Below the pieces are notes generated by a model. It did not search any database. It had not been told where the DNA came from and saw only the letters and a list, made by a program, of their open reading frames with translations. From Puerhibacterium puerhi (lineage in GTDB: Bacteria; Actinomycetota; Actinomycetes; Actinomycetales; Cellulomonadaceae), in contig NZ_WUWN01000025.1 of the NCBI RefSeq assembly GCF_009846865.1, positions 1 to 49,306 of the forward strand: a DNA stretch of 49,306 nt. Direction: 5' to 3'. The position numbers were made by a program, and so were the translations under genes. Positions 34,533-42,265 of the stretch are shown here, one piece after another (position 1 is the stretch's first letter; each line of letters opens with the position of its first letter).

Positions 34533-35891
34533 TCAGCCCTCGACCGTGTTCTGCTCGCCGACGATGTCGACGACCGCCGCGTCGTACGCGGCGGCCGCCT
34601 CCTCGACCGACTGCTGCCCGGTCATGACGGCCTCCATCGCGACCTGGATGGCGTTGGAGACCTGCGCGTAGTCCGACGTGGCGGGCCGGAAGTGGGTCAC
34701 CTCGACGAGGTCGGAGAAGAACTTCGTCGTGGGGTTCGCCTCGAGGTACTCCGGCTCGGCCGCGACGTCCTCGCGCACCGCGATCTGGCTGTTCTCGACG
34801 GCGAACCGCAGCGCGTTCTCCTTGTCCAGCGCGTGGGTCAGCACGTCGAAGGCGACGTCCGGGTCCTGCGTGCCGGCGCCGATCGCGAGGGTCCAGCCGC
34901 CGGACATGCTCACCGCGCCCGGCTCGCCGCCGTCCTGCGTGGGCATCGCGGCGGTGCCCATCACCTCCGACCACTCCGGCCAGGGCGCCTCGCCCCCCTC
35001 GAGCCACGACCCGGGCATCCACGACCCGTCGAGCGCGATGCCGAGCCTGCCCTGCGGCAGCCACTCGCCGGACACGACGCTGCCCAGGTTCGGGTCCAGC
35101 GCCTGCTGCGGCGTGGGAGCCAGGCCCTCGGAGTAGATGGTCTCGATGAACCCGAGGGCGTCGCGGAAGCCCTGCGACCCGACGACCCACTTGCCCGAGT
35201 CCTCGTCGTAGAGGCGGTCGTCGGTGCCGTAGAGCAGCATCTCGAAGCCCTGCATCGTGGACGCCTCACCCATCGGCTTGCCCGAGTAGACGTTCAGCGG
35301 GATGACCTCCGGGTCGGCAGCCTTGATCGCGCGCGCGGCCTCGAGCACGTCGTCCCACGACGTCGGCGCCCAGTCCGCCGGCAGCCCGGCCTTCGCCAGC
35401 ACCTCGGTGTTGAACCACAGGCCGCGGGTGTCGGTGCCCATCGGCACCCCGTAGGTCTTGCCGTCGTCGCCGAGACCGGCCGCCTTGGCGCCCTCGACGA
35501 ACTGGTCCCACTCGTCCCACCCCGCCAGGTGCTCGTCGAGCGGCAGCAGGTACCCGGCCTCGACGTCGGACTTGATCATGAACGTGTCCTCGTACATGAG
35601 GTCCGGCGCCGTGCTGGGCGAGCGGTTCATCAGCGCGAGCTTGGTGAAGTAGTCGTTCTGGCTGGCCTCGATGGGCACCAGCTCGATGGTGACGTCGGGG
35701 TTGGCGTCCTCGTACTCGGCCTTGACGTCGCGGAACAGCTCGTCCGCCTGGGTGAAGTTGCCGAACTTCTGGTAGGCGATCTTGATCGTCGTCGCCCCGC
35801 CGTCGCCCCCGGCGCCGCCGGAGCTGCACGCCCCGGCGGTGAGGACGAGCAGGGCCGCGGCCGCAGCCGCCGTGAGTCGTACCTGTCGCAT
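34533..35891 (-). CDS. Sugar ABC transporter solute-binding lipoprotein
   Basis: A 452-residue extracellular binding protein (family 1). A lipoprotein signal with lipobox LTAGAC (C22) is followed by Gly/Ser linker and the mature domain starting TIKIAYQKFGNF. Typical hinge-domain motifs include YGVPMGTDTRGLWFNTEVL and GRLGIALDGSWMPG. AAAGGAG lies 4 nt before the ATG. First gene of the mannan operon, behind a good promoter with an operator. The likely ligand is an alpha-manno-oligosaccharide, by context only. Confidence 0.92.
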   Translation of the reverse strand: MRQVRLTAAAAAALLVLTAGACSSGGAGGDGGATTIKIAYQKFGNFTQADELFRDVKAEYEDANPDVTIELVPIEASQNDYFTKLALMNRSPSTAPDLMYEDTFMIKSDVEAGYLLPLDEHLAGWDEWDQFVEGAKAAGLGDDGKTYGVPMGTDTRGLWFNTEVLAKAGLPADWAPTSWDDVLEAARAIKAADPEVIPLNVYSGKPMGEASTMQGFEMLLYGTDDRLYDEDSGKWVVGSQGFRDALGFIETIYSEGLAPTPQQALDPNLGSVVSGEWLPQGRLGIALDGSWMPGSWLEGGEAPWPEWSEVMGTAAMPTQDGGEPGAVSMSGGWTLAIGAGTQDPDVAFDVLTHALDKENALRFAVENSQIAVREDVAAEPEYLEANPTTKFFSDLVEVTHFRPATSDYAQVSNAIQVAMEAVMTGQQSVEEAAAAYDAAVVDIVGEQNTVEG

Positions 35892-35947
35892 GGTGCTCCT
35901 TTGCCACGTGCGACGCCCGGGATCGTTCGCGGGCGGGACCGACGCAT

Positions 35948-35979
35948 TAACTCAATACGGTGGAGTTATTGCGTGTCAA
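35948..35979 (-). promoter_or_regulatory. Promoter and ROK-type operator of the mannan operon
   Basis: On the - strand TTGACA (plus 35974-35979), a 16-bp spacer and TATTGA (35952-35957) form a near-consensus promoter about 55 bp before the binding-protein ATG. The perfect inverted repeat TAACTC-N9-GAGTTA (35948-35953, 35963-35968) overlaps the -10 and the spacer, so a bound protein would block RNA polymerase. The ROK repressor gene lies directly upstream. Confidence 0.75.
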
Positions 35980-36038
35980 GAGGGCCCCGACGACGTGAGG
36001 GACGACGAGGGCGAGGACGCGAGGGCGGCCGGGCGCGC

Positions 36039-37283
36039 TCAGCCGCGGCCCGCGGGCGCGGCCCGGCGGACCACGAGGTCCGACGGCCGGGGGGTGAACA
36101 GCCCGTCCAGCACGAGGCTCGCGGCACCCAGCGCGCCGACGTGGTCGCCCAGCGCGGACCCCAGCACCTCCACGGCGTGCAGCTCGCGCAGGGTCGCGTG
36201 CGCGGCGAGCTCGGCGCGCACGACCGGCAGGTAGTGGGGCGCGAGCCGCGACCAGGCCGGCCCGCCGAAGACCACGACCTGCGCGTCGAGGAGGTCCGCG
36301 ACGGTGGTGATGCCGCGCGCGACCCGGCGGGCGGAGACCGTGAGGATCTCGCCGGCCACGGCGTCGCCGTCGGACGCGGCCTCGGCGACGGCGGTGAGCG
36401 CGGCGTCGAGCTCGCGCGGCGAGGCGGCGGGCGTGCCGGGGGCGAGCACCCCGCGGGCCACCGCCTCGTCGACGAGCGTCTGCGCCGCGGCCGACGCGCC
36501 GATGCACCCCCGGCTGCCGCAGGCGCACGGCGGGCCGTCGGCGTCGACGATCAGGTGGCCGATCTCGCCCGCGTTGCGGGACGAGCCGCGCACCAGCTCG
36601 CCGTCGACCGCCACCGCCGCGGCGACCCCGAAGCCCGTGTAGAAGAACACCGACGTGCCGCGCAGCATCCGCTCGCCGCGCCACAGCTCGGCCACCATCG
36701 CCGCCGACACGTCCTTCTCGAGGACCACGTCGAAGCCGGTCGCCTCGGCGACCATCGAGCGGATCGGCACCCGCTCCCAGCCGGCGAGCAGCGGCGGGTG
36801 CACCACGGCCCCGGAGGCGAAGTCGACCGGCCCGGGCGCCGCGACGCCGAGCCCCAGCACCGCCTCCCGGTCCACGCCGGCGCGCTCCAGCAGCCCCCGG
36901 GTCGCGGCGGCCACCGCCGCGACGACGGCCTCGGGGCCGGTGGGCGTGTCGACCACGGTCTTCGCGACGGCGTCGCCGCTGAGGTCCACGAGCACCGACG
37001 TCACCACCACGGGGTCGACGTGGACGCCGAGCGCGTAGGCGCCCCGGGGGTTCAGGTGCAGCATCGTGCGCGGCTTGCCGCGCCCCTCCGCGCGCCGCTC
37101 CCCCTCGACCACGAGCCCGAGGGCGATGAGCCGACCGACGATGTTGGAGATCGCCTGCAGCGACAGGCCGGTGGCGCCGGCGAGCTCGACCCGGCTGGAA
37201 CCGCCGGGCGCGCGGCGGACCTGGTCGAGCACGACCATCTGGTTGAAGTCCCCCACGCGCGGGAGGTTCGTTCCGCGTCGCAC
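36039..37283 (-). CDS. ROK family transcriptional regulator
   Basis: A 414-residue sugar-responsive regulator. The GTG at 37283 has GGAGGG 3 nt upstream and gives the usual ROK start RRGTNLPRVGDFNQ. The N-terminal wHTH (SRVELAGATGLSLQAISNIVGRLIALGLV) is followed by the actin-like ROK domain with GVAAPGPVD and the zinc motif CACGSRGCIG; the usual final Glu of CxCGxxGCxE is Gly here. It probably represses the mannan operon downstream, with mannose or a manno-oligosaccharide as inducer (inference). It is divergent from the CE7 esterase gene and may control that too. Confidence 0.92.
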   Translation of the reverse strand: MRRGTNLPRVGDFNQMVVLDQVRRAPGGSSRVELAGATGLSLQAISNIVGRLIALGLVVEGERRAEGRGKPRTMLHLNPRGAYALGVHVDPVVVTSVLVDLSGDAVAKTVVDTPTGPEAVVAAVAAATRGLLERAGVDREAVLGLGVAAPGPVDFASGAVVHPPLLAGWERVPIRSMVAEATGFDVVLEKDVSAAMVAELWRGERMLRGTSVFFYTGFGVAAAVAVDGELVRGSSRNAGEIGHLIVDADGPPCACGSRGCIGASAAAQTLVDEAVARGVLAPGTPAASPRELDAALTAVAEAASDGDAVAGEILTVSARRVARGITTVADLLDAQVVVFGGPAWSRLAPHYLPVVRAELAAHATLRELHAVEVLGSALGDHVGALGAASLVLDGLFTPRPSDLVVRRAAPAGRG

Positions 37284-37361
37284 ACACCCTCCGTCCGGAA
37301 CGTCCCGCACGACGGCGACGGCCGCGACGCCGTCGTGCGTGCCGGGAGGTCTGCTCGGGAG

Positions 37362-37379
37362 TCTAGTGACGTGGCTAGA
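37362..37379. promoter_or_regulatory. Inverted repeat in the ROK/CE7 divergent region
   Basis: TCTAG-N8-CTAGA is a perfect inverted repeat 58 bp before the CE7 esterase ATG, with a -10-like TAGAGT at 37376-37381 overlapping its right half. It could be an operator for the esterase gene. It does not match the TAACTC/GAGTTA repeat of the mannan promoter. Confidence 0.35.
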
Positions 37380-37436
37380 GTGCCCCCGACGACCCGCGTC
37401 GAGGACGACGCCCCGGCAGGAGGAGCCCAGGTACCC

Positions 37437-38441
37437 ATGGCCCAGTTCGACATGCCCCGCGAGCAGCTCGAGGCGTACGCGCCCACGGTGGCCGAGCCGT
37501 CCGACTTCGACGACTTCTGGTTGCGGACGGTCGCCGAGGCGCGCGCCGCGGGCGGCGCCCCGGTGCTGGAGCGCGTGGACGCCGGGCTGAGCGAGCTCGT
37601 CGTGGACGACGTGACGTTCCCCGGCTTCGGCGGCCACCCGATCAAGGCGTGGCTGGTGCGCCCGGCGCGGCACGACGTCGAGCGCGACGGCCCGCTGCCC
37701 GCCGTCGTCCAGCTGCTCGGCTACGGCGGCGGGCGCGGCCTGCCGCACGAGCACCTGGGGCTGGCCGCCGCCGGGTTCGCCCACCTGGTCATGGACACCC
37801 GCGGGCAGGGCTCCGGCTGGGGCTCCGGCGGCGACACGCCCGACCCCGTCGGGCACGGCCCGGCGTCGCCCGGGTTCATGACGCGCGGCGTGCTGGACCC
37901 GCACGAGCACTACTACCGCCGGTTCTTCACCGACGGCGTGCGCGCCGTGGACGCCGTGCGGTCCGTCCCGGGCGTGGACCCGGCGCGCGTGGCGGTCACC
38001 GGCGGCAGCCAGGGCGGCGGCGGCACGATCGCCGTGGCGGCGCTGCTGTCCATGGCCGGCGACCCGGTCGCGGCGGCGCTGCCGGACGTGCCGTTCCTGT
38101 GCCACTTCCGCCGCGCGGTGGAGATCACCGACGGGTTCCCGTACGGCGAGATCACGAAGTACCTGTCGGTGCACCGGGAGCACGAGGACGCCGTGTGGCG
38201 CACCTTCTCCTACCTCGACGGCGTGACCTTCGCGCAGCGGGCGACGGCGCCGGCGCTGTTCTCGGTGGCGCTGATGGACACGATCTGCCCGCCGTCGACG
38301 GTGTACGCGGCCTTCAACCGCTGGGGCGAGCGGGCCGGCGGCGTGGAGAAGCGGATCGACGTCTACCCGTACAACAACCACGAGGGCGGCCAGGAGTACC
38401 GGTTCGCGCCGCAGCTGGAGTGGCTCCGCAAGCACGTCTGA
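37437..38441 (+). CDS. CE7 acetyl xylan esterase/cephalosporin-C deacetylase family
   Basis: A 334-residue alpha/beta hydrolase of the AXE1/CE7 family. The N-terminus (MAQFDMPREQLEAY...PSDFDDFW) is diagnostic. RGQGSGWG marks the family loop, and the triad is S191 (VTGGSQGGG), D281 (LMDTICPPS) and H315 (YNNHEGGQ). CE7 enzymes are cytoplasmic and deacetylate small imported oligosaccharides. Here it may remove acetyl groups from manno- or xylo-oligosaccharides. It is divergent from the ROK gene. AGGAGGAG lies 10 nt before the ATG. An inverted-repeat cluster follows its stop. Confidence 0.92.
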   Translation: MAQFDMPREQLEAYAPTVAEPSDFDDFWLRTVAEARAAGGAPVLERVDAGLSELVVDDVTFPGFGGHPIKAWLVRPARHDVERDGPLPAVVQLLGYGGGRGLPHEHLGLAAAGFAHLVMDTRGQGSGWGSGGDTPDPVGHGPASPGFMTRGVLDPHEHYYRRFFTDGVRAVDAVRSVPGVDPARVAVTGGSQGGGGTIAVAALLSMAGDPVAAALPDVPFLCHFRRAVEITDGFPYGEITKYLSVHREHEDAVWRTFSYLDGVTFAQRATAPALFSVALMDTICPPSTVYAAFNRWGERAGGVEKRIDVYPYNNHEGGQEYRFAPQLEWLRKHV

Positions 38442-38450
38442 CGCCCCCAC

Positions 38451-38545
38451 CGCGAGATAGAGAGGCCCCGCGCCGAGATAGAGAGGGAGACCTCTCTATC
38501 TCGGCGCAGGGCCTCTCTATCTCGGCGCGGGGCCTCTCTATCTCG
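38451..38545. repeat. 21-bp repeat cluster forming a large hairpin
   Basis: The 13-mer CGAGATAGAGAGG occurs five times: direct at 38453 and 38474, inverted at 38491, 38512 and 38533, each spaced 21 bp from its same-orientation neighbour. The two direct and first two inverted copies form arms of about 36 bp around a GAGA tetraloop (38487-38490), with one or two mismatches. The cluster lies between the convergent stops of the CE7 gene (38441) and ispE (38562), so it can serve as a bidirectional terminator. The third inverted copy allows alternative pairing. Confidence 0.9.
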
Positions 38546-38561
38546 GCGCTGTCTCGGGGCG

Positions 38562-39500
38562 TCAGGAGACGACGCGCGCCCCGTGCGCCGGCGCCGTGGT
38601 GGTCCACACGGCGTCGGCGACGCCCTCCGCCGTCCACGTCGCGGCGATCGCGAGCGCGTGCTGCCGCGAGCGCGCCAGCGCCGCCACCGTGGGCCCCGAG
38701 CCGGAGACGAGCGCCCCGAGCGCGCCGGCCTCGAGGGCGACGTCGAGCGTGCGGCGCAGGGCGGGCCGCAGCGACAGCGCCGGCTCCTGCAGGTCGTTGT
38801 GCAGCGCGGCGCCGAGCGCGACGGCGTCGCCGGCGCGCAGCGCCTGCATCAGCGGGGTGTCGTCCACCAGCGCCGCCGCCTGCGCCGTCCCCGCGGTGAG
38901 GTCGTCGAACGCGCCGTACACCTTGGGCGTCGACAGGCCCTCGTCGAACGTGGCGAACGCCCAGTGGAACTCCCCGCGGGTCATCGCGGGGGTGAGCAGG
39001 TCGCCGCGGCCGGTGCCGACGGCGGTGTGGCCCAGCAGGCAGAACGGCACGTCGGCGCCGAGCTCGGCGGCGAGCGCCGCCAGCTCGGCCCGCGGCACAC
39101 CGAGGTCCCACAGCGCGTCGCAGGCGACGAGGGCCGCGGCGGCGTCGGCGGAGCCGCCGGCCATGCCGCCGGCCACGGGCACGCCCTTGGTGACGTGCAG
39201 CGCGACGTCGGGGTCCACGCCCACGTGCCGGGCGAGCAGCTCGGCGGCGCGCCAGGCGAGGTTGGTGGCGTCGGTGGGCACGCGGTCGGCCTGGGGGCCC
39301 GACACCGTGAGCGAGACGCCCGCGCCGGGCGCGACCTGGGTGGCGGTGACCTCCTCGTAGAGGGCCACCGCCTGGAACACCGACACGACCGGGTGGTACC
39401 CGTCGTCGTCGAGGGGCCCCACGCGCAGGGACAGGTTGACCTTGCCGGGGGCGCGCACGCGGACCGACGGCGCCGGCGCGGCGGCGAGTCGGCGGCTCAT
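38562..39500 (-). CDS. ispE: 4-diphosphocytidyl-2-C-methyl-D-erythritol kinase
   Basis: A 312-residue GHMP kinase of the MEP isoprenoid pathway, phosphorylating CDP-methylerythritol at the 2-OH. Motifs: VRAPGKVNLSLRVG near the N-terminus, the ATP-binding VPVAGGMAGGSADAAAAL, and the C-terminal GALVSGSGPTVAAL. Order rsmA-ispE is conserved across Actinobacteria. The start is 8 bp after the rsmA stop, so they are cotranscribed. Confidence 0.96.
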   Translation of the reverse strand: MSRRLAAAPAPSVRVRAPGKVNLSLRVGPLDDDGYHPVVSVFQAVALYEEVTATQVAPGAGVSLTVSGPQADRVPTDATNLAWRAAELLARHVGVDPDVALHVTKGVPVAGGMAGGSADAAAALVACDALWDLGVPRAELAALAAELGADVPFCLLGHTAVGTGRGDLLTPAMTRGEFHWAFATFDEGLSTPKVYGAFDDLTAGTAQAAALVDDTPLMQALRAGDAVALGAALHNDLQEPALSLRPALRRTLDVALEAGALGALVSGSGPTVAALARSRQHALAIAATWTAEGVADAVWTTTAPAHGARVVS

Positions 39501-39507
39501 CGCGACA

Positions 39508-40425
39508 TCACGGCTCCACGGTGCCAGCCGCAGGGTCGGGGCGCACGGCGTCGCCGCCCGCGCCGGCGACCTCGGGCAGCTGCTCGGCGACGCGGGCGAA
39601 CTCGGCGATGCCGAGCGTCTCGCCGCGGGCGGACGGGTCGACCCCGGCGGCCCGCAGCGCCGCCTCGGCCGCGGCGCCGGACCCGAAACGGCCCGACAGC
39701 GCCGCGCGCAGCGTCTTGCGCCGCTGGGCGAACGCGGCGTCGACGACGGAGAACACCTGCTCGCGGGTGGCGGTGGTGGCGGGCGGCTCGCGCCGCTCCA
39801 TCGCCACCAGCGCGGAGTCGACGTTCGGCACGGGCCAGAACACGTTACGCGAGATGGTCAGCGACCGCCAGGTGCGGGCGTACCAGGCCGCCTTGACCGA
39901 CGGCACCCCGTAGACCTTCGAGCCGGGGGGCGCGGCCAGCCGGTCGGCCACCTCGGCCTGCACCATCACCAGCACCCGCTGCAGCGTGGGGAACCGCTCC
40001 AGCATCGTGAGCAGCACGGGCACCGCCACGTTGTACGGCAGGTTGGCCACCAGGGCGGTGGGCGGCTCGCCGGGCAGCCCGGTGACGTCGAGGGCGTCGG
40101 ACAGCACCACCTCGAAACGCTCCGCGGCGTCCGGCACGCGCTGTGCCACCGTGTCGGCGATCTGCCCGGCGAGGACCGGGTCGATCTCGACGGCGACGAC
40201 GGACGCGCCGGCCTCGAGCAGGCCCAGCGTCAGCGAGCCCAGCCCGGGCCCCACCTCGACGACGCGCTGGCCCGGCTCCACGCCGGCGGCGCGCACGATC
40301 TTGCGCACGGTGCCGGCGTCGTGCACGAAGTTCTGGCCGAGCGTCTTGGTGGGGCGGACGCCGAGGCGCCCTGCCAGGTCCCGGATGTCCGTGGGACCGA
40401 GCAGGGCGCCAGGGGTGTCGTTCAT
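39508..40425 (-). CDS. rsmA: 16S rRNA dimethyladenosine transferase
   Basis: A 305-residue SAM-dependent enzyme (KsgA) that dimethylates A1518 and A1519 of 16S rRNA during small-subunit assembly. Motifs: [13 protein letters not shown] motif [16 protein letters not shown], acidic VVAVEIDP, and catalytic [15 protein letters not shown] (plus 40433-40438) lies 7 nt before the ATG, the same hexamer and spacing as at the marR gene, suggesting a leaderless mRNA starting here. Confidence 0.96.
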   Translation of the reverse strand: MNDTPGALLGPTDIRDLAGRLGVRPTKTLGQNFVHDAGTVRKIVRAAGVEPGQRVVEVGPGLGSLTLGLLEAGASVVAVEIDPVLAGQIADTVAQRVPDAAERFEVVLSDALDVTGLPGEPPTALVANLPYNVAVPVLLTMLERFPTLQRVLVMVQAEVADRLAAPPGSKVYGVPSVKAAWYARTWRSLTISRNVFWPVPNVDSALVAMERREPPATTATREQVFSVVDAAFAQRRKTLRAALSGRFGSGAAAEAALRAAGVDPSARGETLGIAEFARVAEQLPEVAGAGGDAVRPDPAAGTVEP

Positions 40426-40482
40426 GCGCAGGAGCCTATGCCAGGCGCCCGGCGGGGCGGCCCGGAAGGCCGCCCGGGCGGC

Positions 40483-41871
40483 TCAGTACCAGCCGTTGGA
40501 CTCGGAGTGGCCCCACGCGCCGCACGGCGTGCCGTAGCGGCCGGCGATGTAGTCCAGCCCCCAGGTGATCTGGGTGACCGGGTTGGTGCGCCAGTCGCTC
40601 GCGACCGAGCCCATCTTCGAGCCGGGCAGGGCCTGCGGGATGCCGTAGGCGCCCGACGACGGGTTGGAGGCGCTGGGGTTCCAGCCGGACTCCTTGTCGA
40701 AGAGGTTCTCCAGGCAGGTCCACTGGCTGCCGGTCCAGCCGCGCGCCGCGGCGAGCTGCTGGCCGATGGCGCGGGGCGAGCCCGACATCGACGGGCCGGA
40801 GGAGGACGAGCCGGACGACGCGCCGCCCGAGGTCGTCGAGCCCGCGGACGACGACGAGGACGAGGAGCTGGGAGCCGCGGGCTTCGGCTTCGGACGCTCC
40901 TTGGTGCCCTCGAGCACCACCTTCGCCGTCGGCTCCTTCGTGATCTTCTCCGAGACCTTGGTGCGCGACTCCTCCTTGCCGTCCACCGTGGTGACGCGCT
41001 CGACGAGCGTGCGCTCGCCCTCGGCGCCCTCCTGGCCGACCTTGGTCTCGCCGGTGTAGAGGTTGCCGTCCTTCTTCTTCTGCGTCTCGAAGGGGATGGC
41101 GGTCTTGGTGGTGACGTCCTTGGTCTCGACGCGCTGGACGACGACGGCGACGCTCGGCGCGTCGGCCTTCGACGTGTCGACGCCGGCGTCACCGGCCTCG
41201 ACGACGCGCACGCGGTCGTCGCCGTCGATGGTCACCCGGGCCGCCTCGAGGACGCCCTGCAGGCCCACGGAGCCGTCGGGGGCCACGCGGGTCTTGCCGT
41301 CGGCGACCACGGCCACGGGACCCTCGGCGTCGAGCCGCAGCCCGAGGTCGGCGCGGTCGCCGGAGCGCGAGGCGACGAGGGCGACGTCGCCGCCGCGGTG
41401 CTGGAGCCCGGCGAGCGCCTCGTCCGCGTCGAGGGCCGTGACCCACACGTCGGACTGCTTGCCGTCGGTCTGCAGGGTCACCTGGCGGCCGTAGCGCACC
41501 ACGATGTCGGCGCCCTCGCGGAGCGGGGAGCCGGCCGCGGGGGCGACGACGTCGCGGTCGCCCACGCGCACGCCCTGGGCGTCGAGGACGCCCTCGACGG
41601 AGCCGGCGAAGGTCGACACCGTGGTGACCTTGCCGTCGACGTCGAGCGTCACGGTCTTCTGGGCGTTGCCGTACGCGACGGCGCCGCCGGAGACGGCGAG
41701 CGCGCCGGCGGTGAGGCCGGCGACCAAGGGCCAGCGGCGGCGGCGACGGCCGGCCGCACGGGCCTTGCGGGTGGTGTCGGTGGGGGGCGCTGCTGCCGGG
41801 TCGGCGACGGCAGGGATCTGCGCGGTCGCGAGGTCGTCCGGCTCAGCGGTGGTCTTCGTGAAGTCAGTCAC
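40483..41871 (-). CDS. DUF348-G5 protein with transglycosylase-like C-terminus (Rpf-like paralogue 1)
   Basis: A 462-residue cell-wall protein, start GTG (VTDFTKTTAEP) with AGGA 6 nt upstream. Order: cytoplasmic basic tail, one membrane segment (RRWPLVAGLTAGALAVSGGAVAYG split here as WPLVAGLTAGALAVSG), three DUF348 repeats (KTVTLDVDGKVTTVS...), a G5 domain (VVVQRVETKDVTT...VERVTTVDGKEESR), a Ser-rich linker, then a lysozyme-fold domain with Glu in FDKESGWNP and cysteines in WTCLEN and YGTPCGAW. The catalytic domain is of the aggregation-promoting-factor/SLT type rather than Rpf. Likely cuts peptidoglycan glycan strands outside the cell. Its N-terminus and G5 match paralogue 2, its C-terminus matches paralogue 3. 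Confidence 0.88.
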   Translation of the reverse strand: MTDFTKTTAEPDDLATAQIPAVADPAAAPPTDTTRKARAAGRRRRRWPLVAGLTAGALAVSGGAVAYGNAQKTVTLDVDGKVTTVSTFAGSVEGVLDAQGVRVGDRDVVAPAAGSPLREGADIVVRYGRQVTLQTDGKQSDVWVTALDADEALAGLQHRGGDVALVASRSGDRADLGLRLDAEGPVAVVADGKTRVAPDGSVGLQGVLEAARVTIDGDDRVRVVEAGDAGVDTSKADAPSVAVVVQRVETKDVTTKTAIPFETQKKKDGNLYTGETKVGQEGAEGERTLVERVTTVDGKEESRTKVSEKITKEPTAKVVLEGTKERPKPKPAAPSSSSSSSSAGSTTSGGASSGSSSSGPSMSGSPRAIGQQLAAARGWTGSQWTCLENLFDKESGWNPSASNPSSGAYGIPQALPGSKMGSVASDWRTNPVTQITWGLDYIAGRYGTPCGAWGHSESNGWY

Positions 41872-42066
41872 GCGAGTCCTGGGGTCGTGCCTCCCGGGCA
41901 CGGCGGGTCGAGGCAAGGTCGAAGGGACCTCCGCGGCGCGCGGCACGCTCCGTGCGCGCACATCGCGTACGGCTCGACAGGCCGATCCGGCTGTCACGGC
42001 CCGGTGCGGGCCGAAGGGGGTCGCGCGCTACACCACGTCACAGCCGGCGGCGCGCGAAGACACTCG

Positions 42067-42095
42067 ACCGTAACCGATTCGTTATTGAATGCCAA
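42067..42095 (-). promoter_or_regulatory. Promoter of Rpf-like paralogue 1 with ATAAC-N6-GTTAC
   Basis: On the - strand TTGGCA (plus 42090-42095), a 17-bp spacer and TACGGT (42067-42072). The spacer holds ATAAC-GAATCG-GTTAC (42070-42085), an 11-bp-period direct repeat also present before paralogue 2. The predicted start near 42060 leaves a leader of about 190 nt (41872-42060) rich in pairing segments, for example CCGGCTGT with ACAGCCGG and CGGCCC with GGGCCG. The remainder of the 394-bp gap, down to the paralogue 2 stop at 42266, shows no gene. Confidence 0.65.
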
Positions 42096-42265
42096 ACGAT
42101 GCGGCGGGGCAACCCGCCCCGGACCGCCCTCGAGCGCCGCCGTCGGCGCCCCGCACGACGGACGCCGGCCGCCCCGCGCGGGGGCGACCGGCGTCGTCAG
42201 GTGCGGTTTCCGGCCTCAGGCCGGGCCGCGCGCCCAGGCGCGCGAGCCGGCGGTCGAGGGATGGG

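Noticed and set aside
41872-42060. c-di-AMP (ydaO) riboswitch
   Set aside because: Genomic context fits, but I could not find the conserved core of that motif by eye; reported only as a structured leader.
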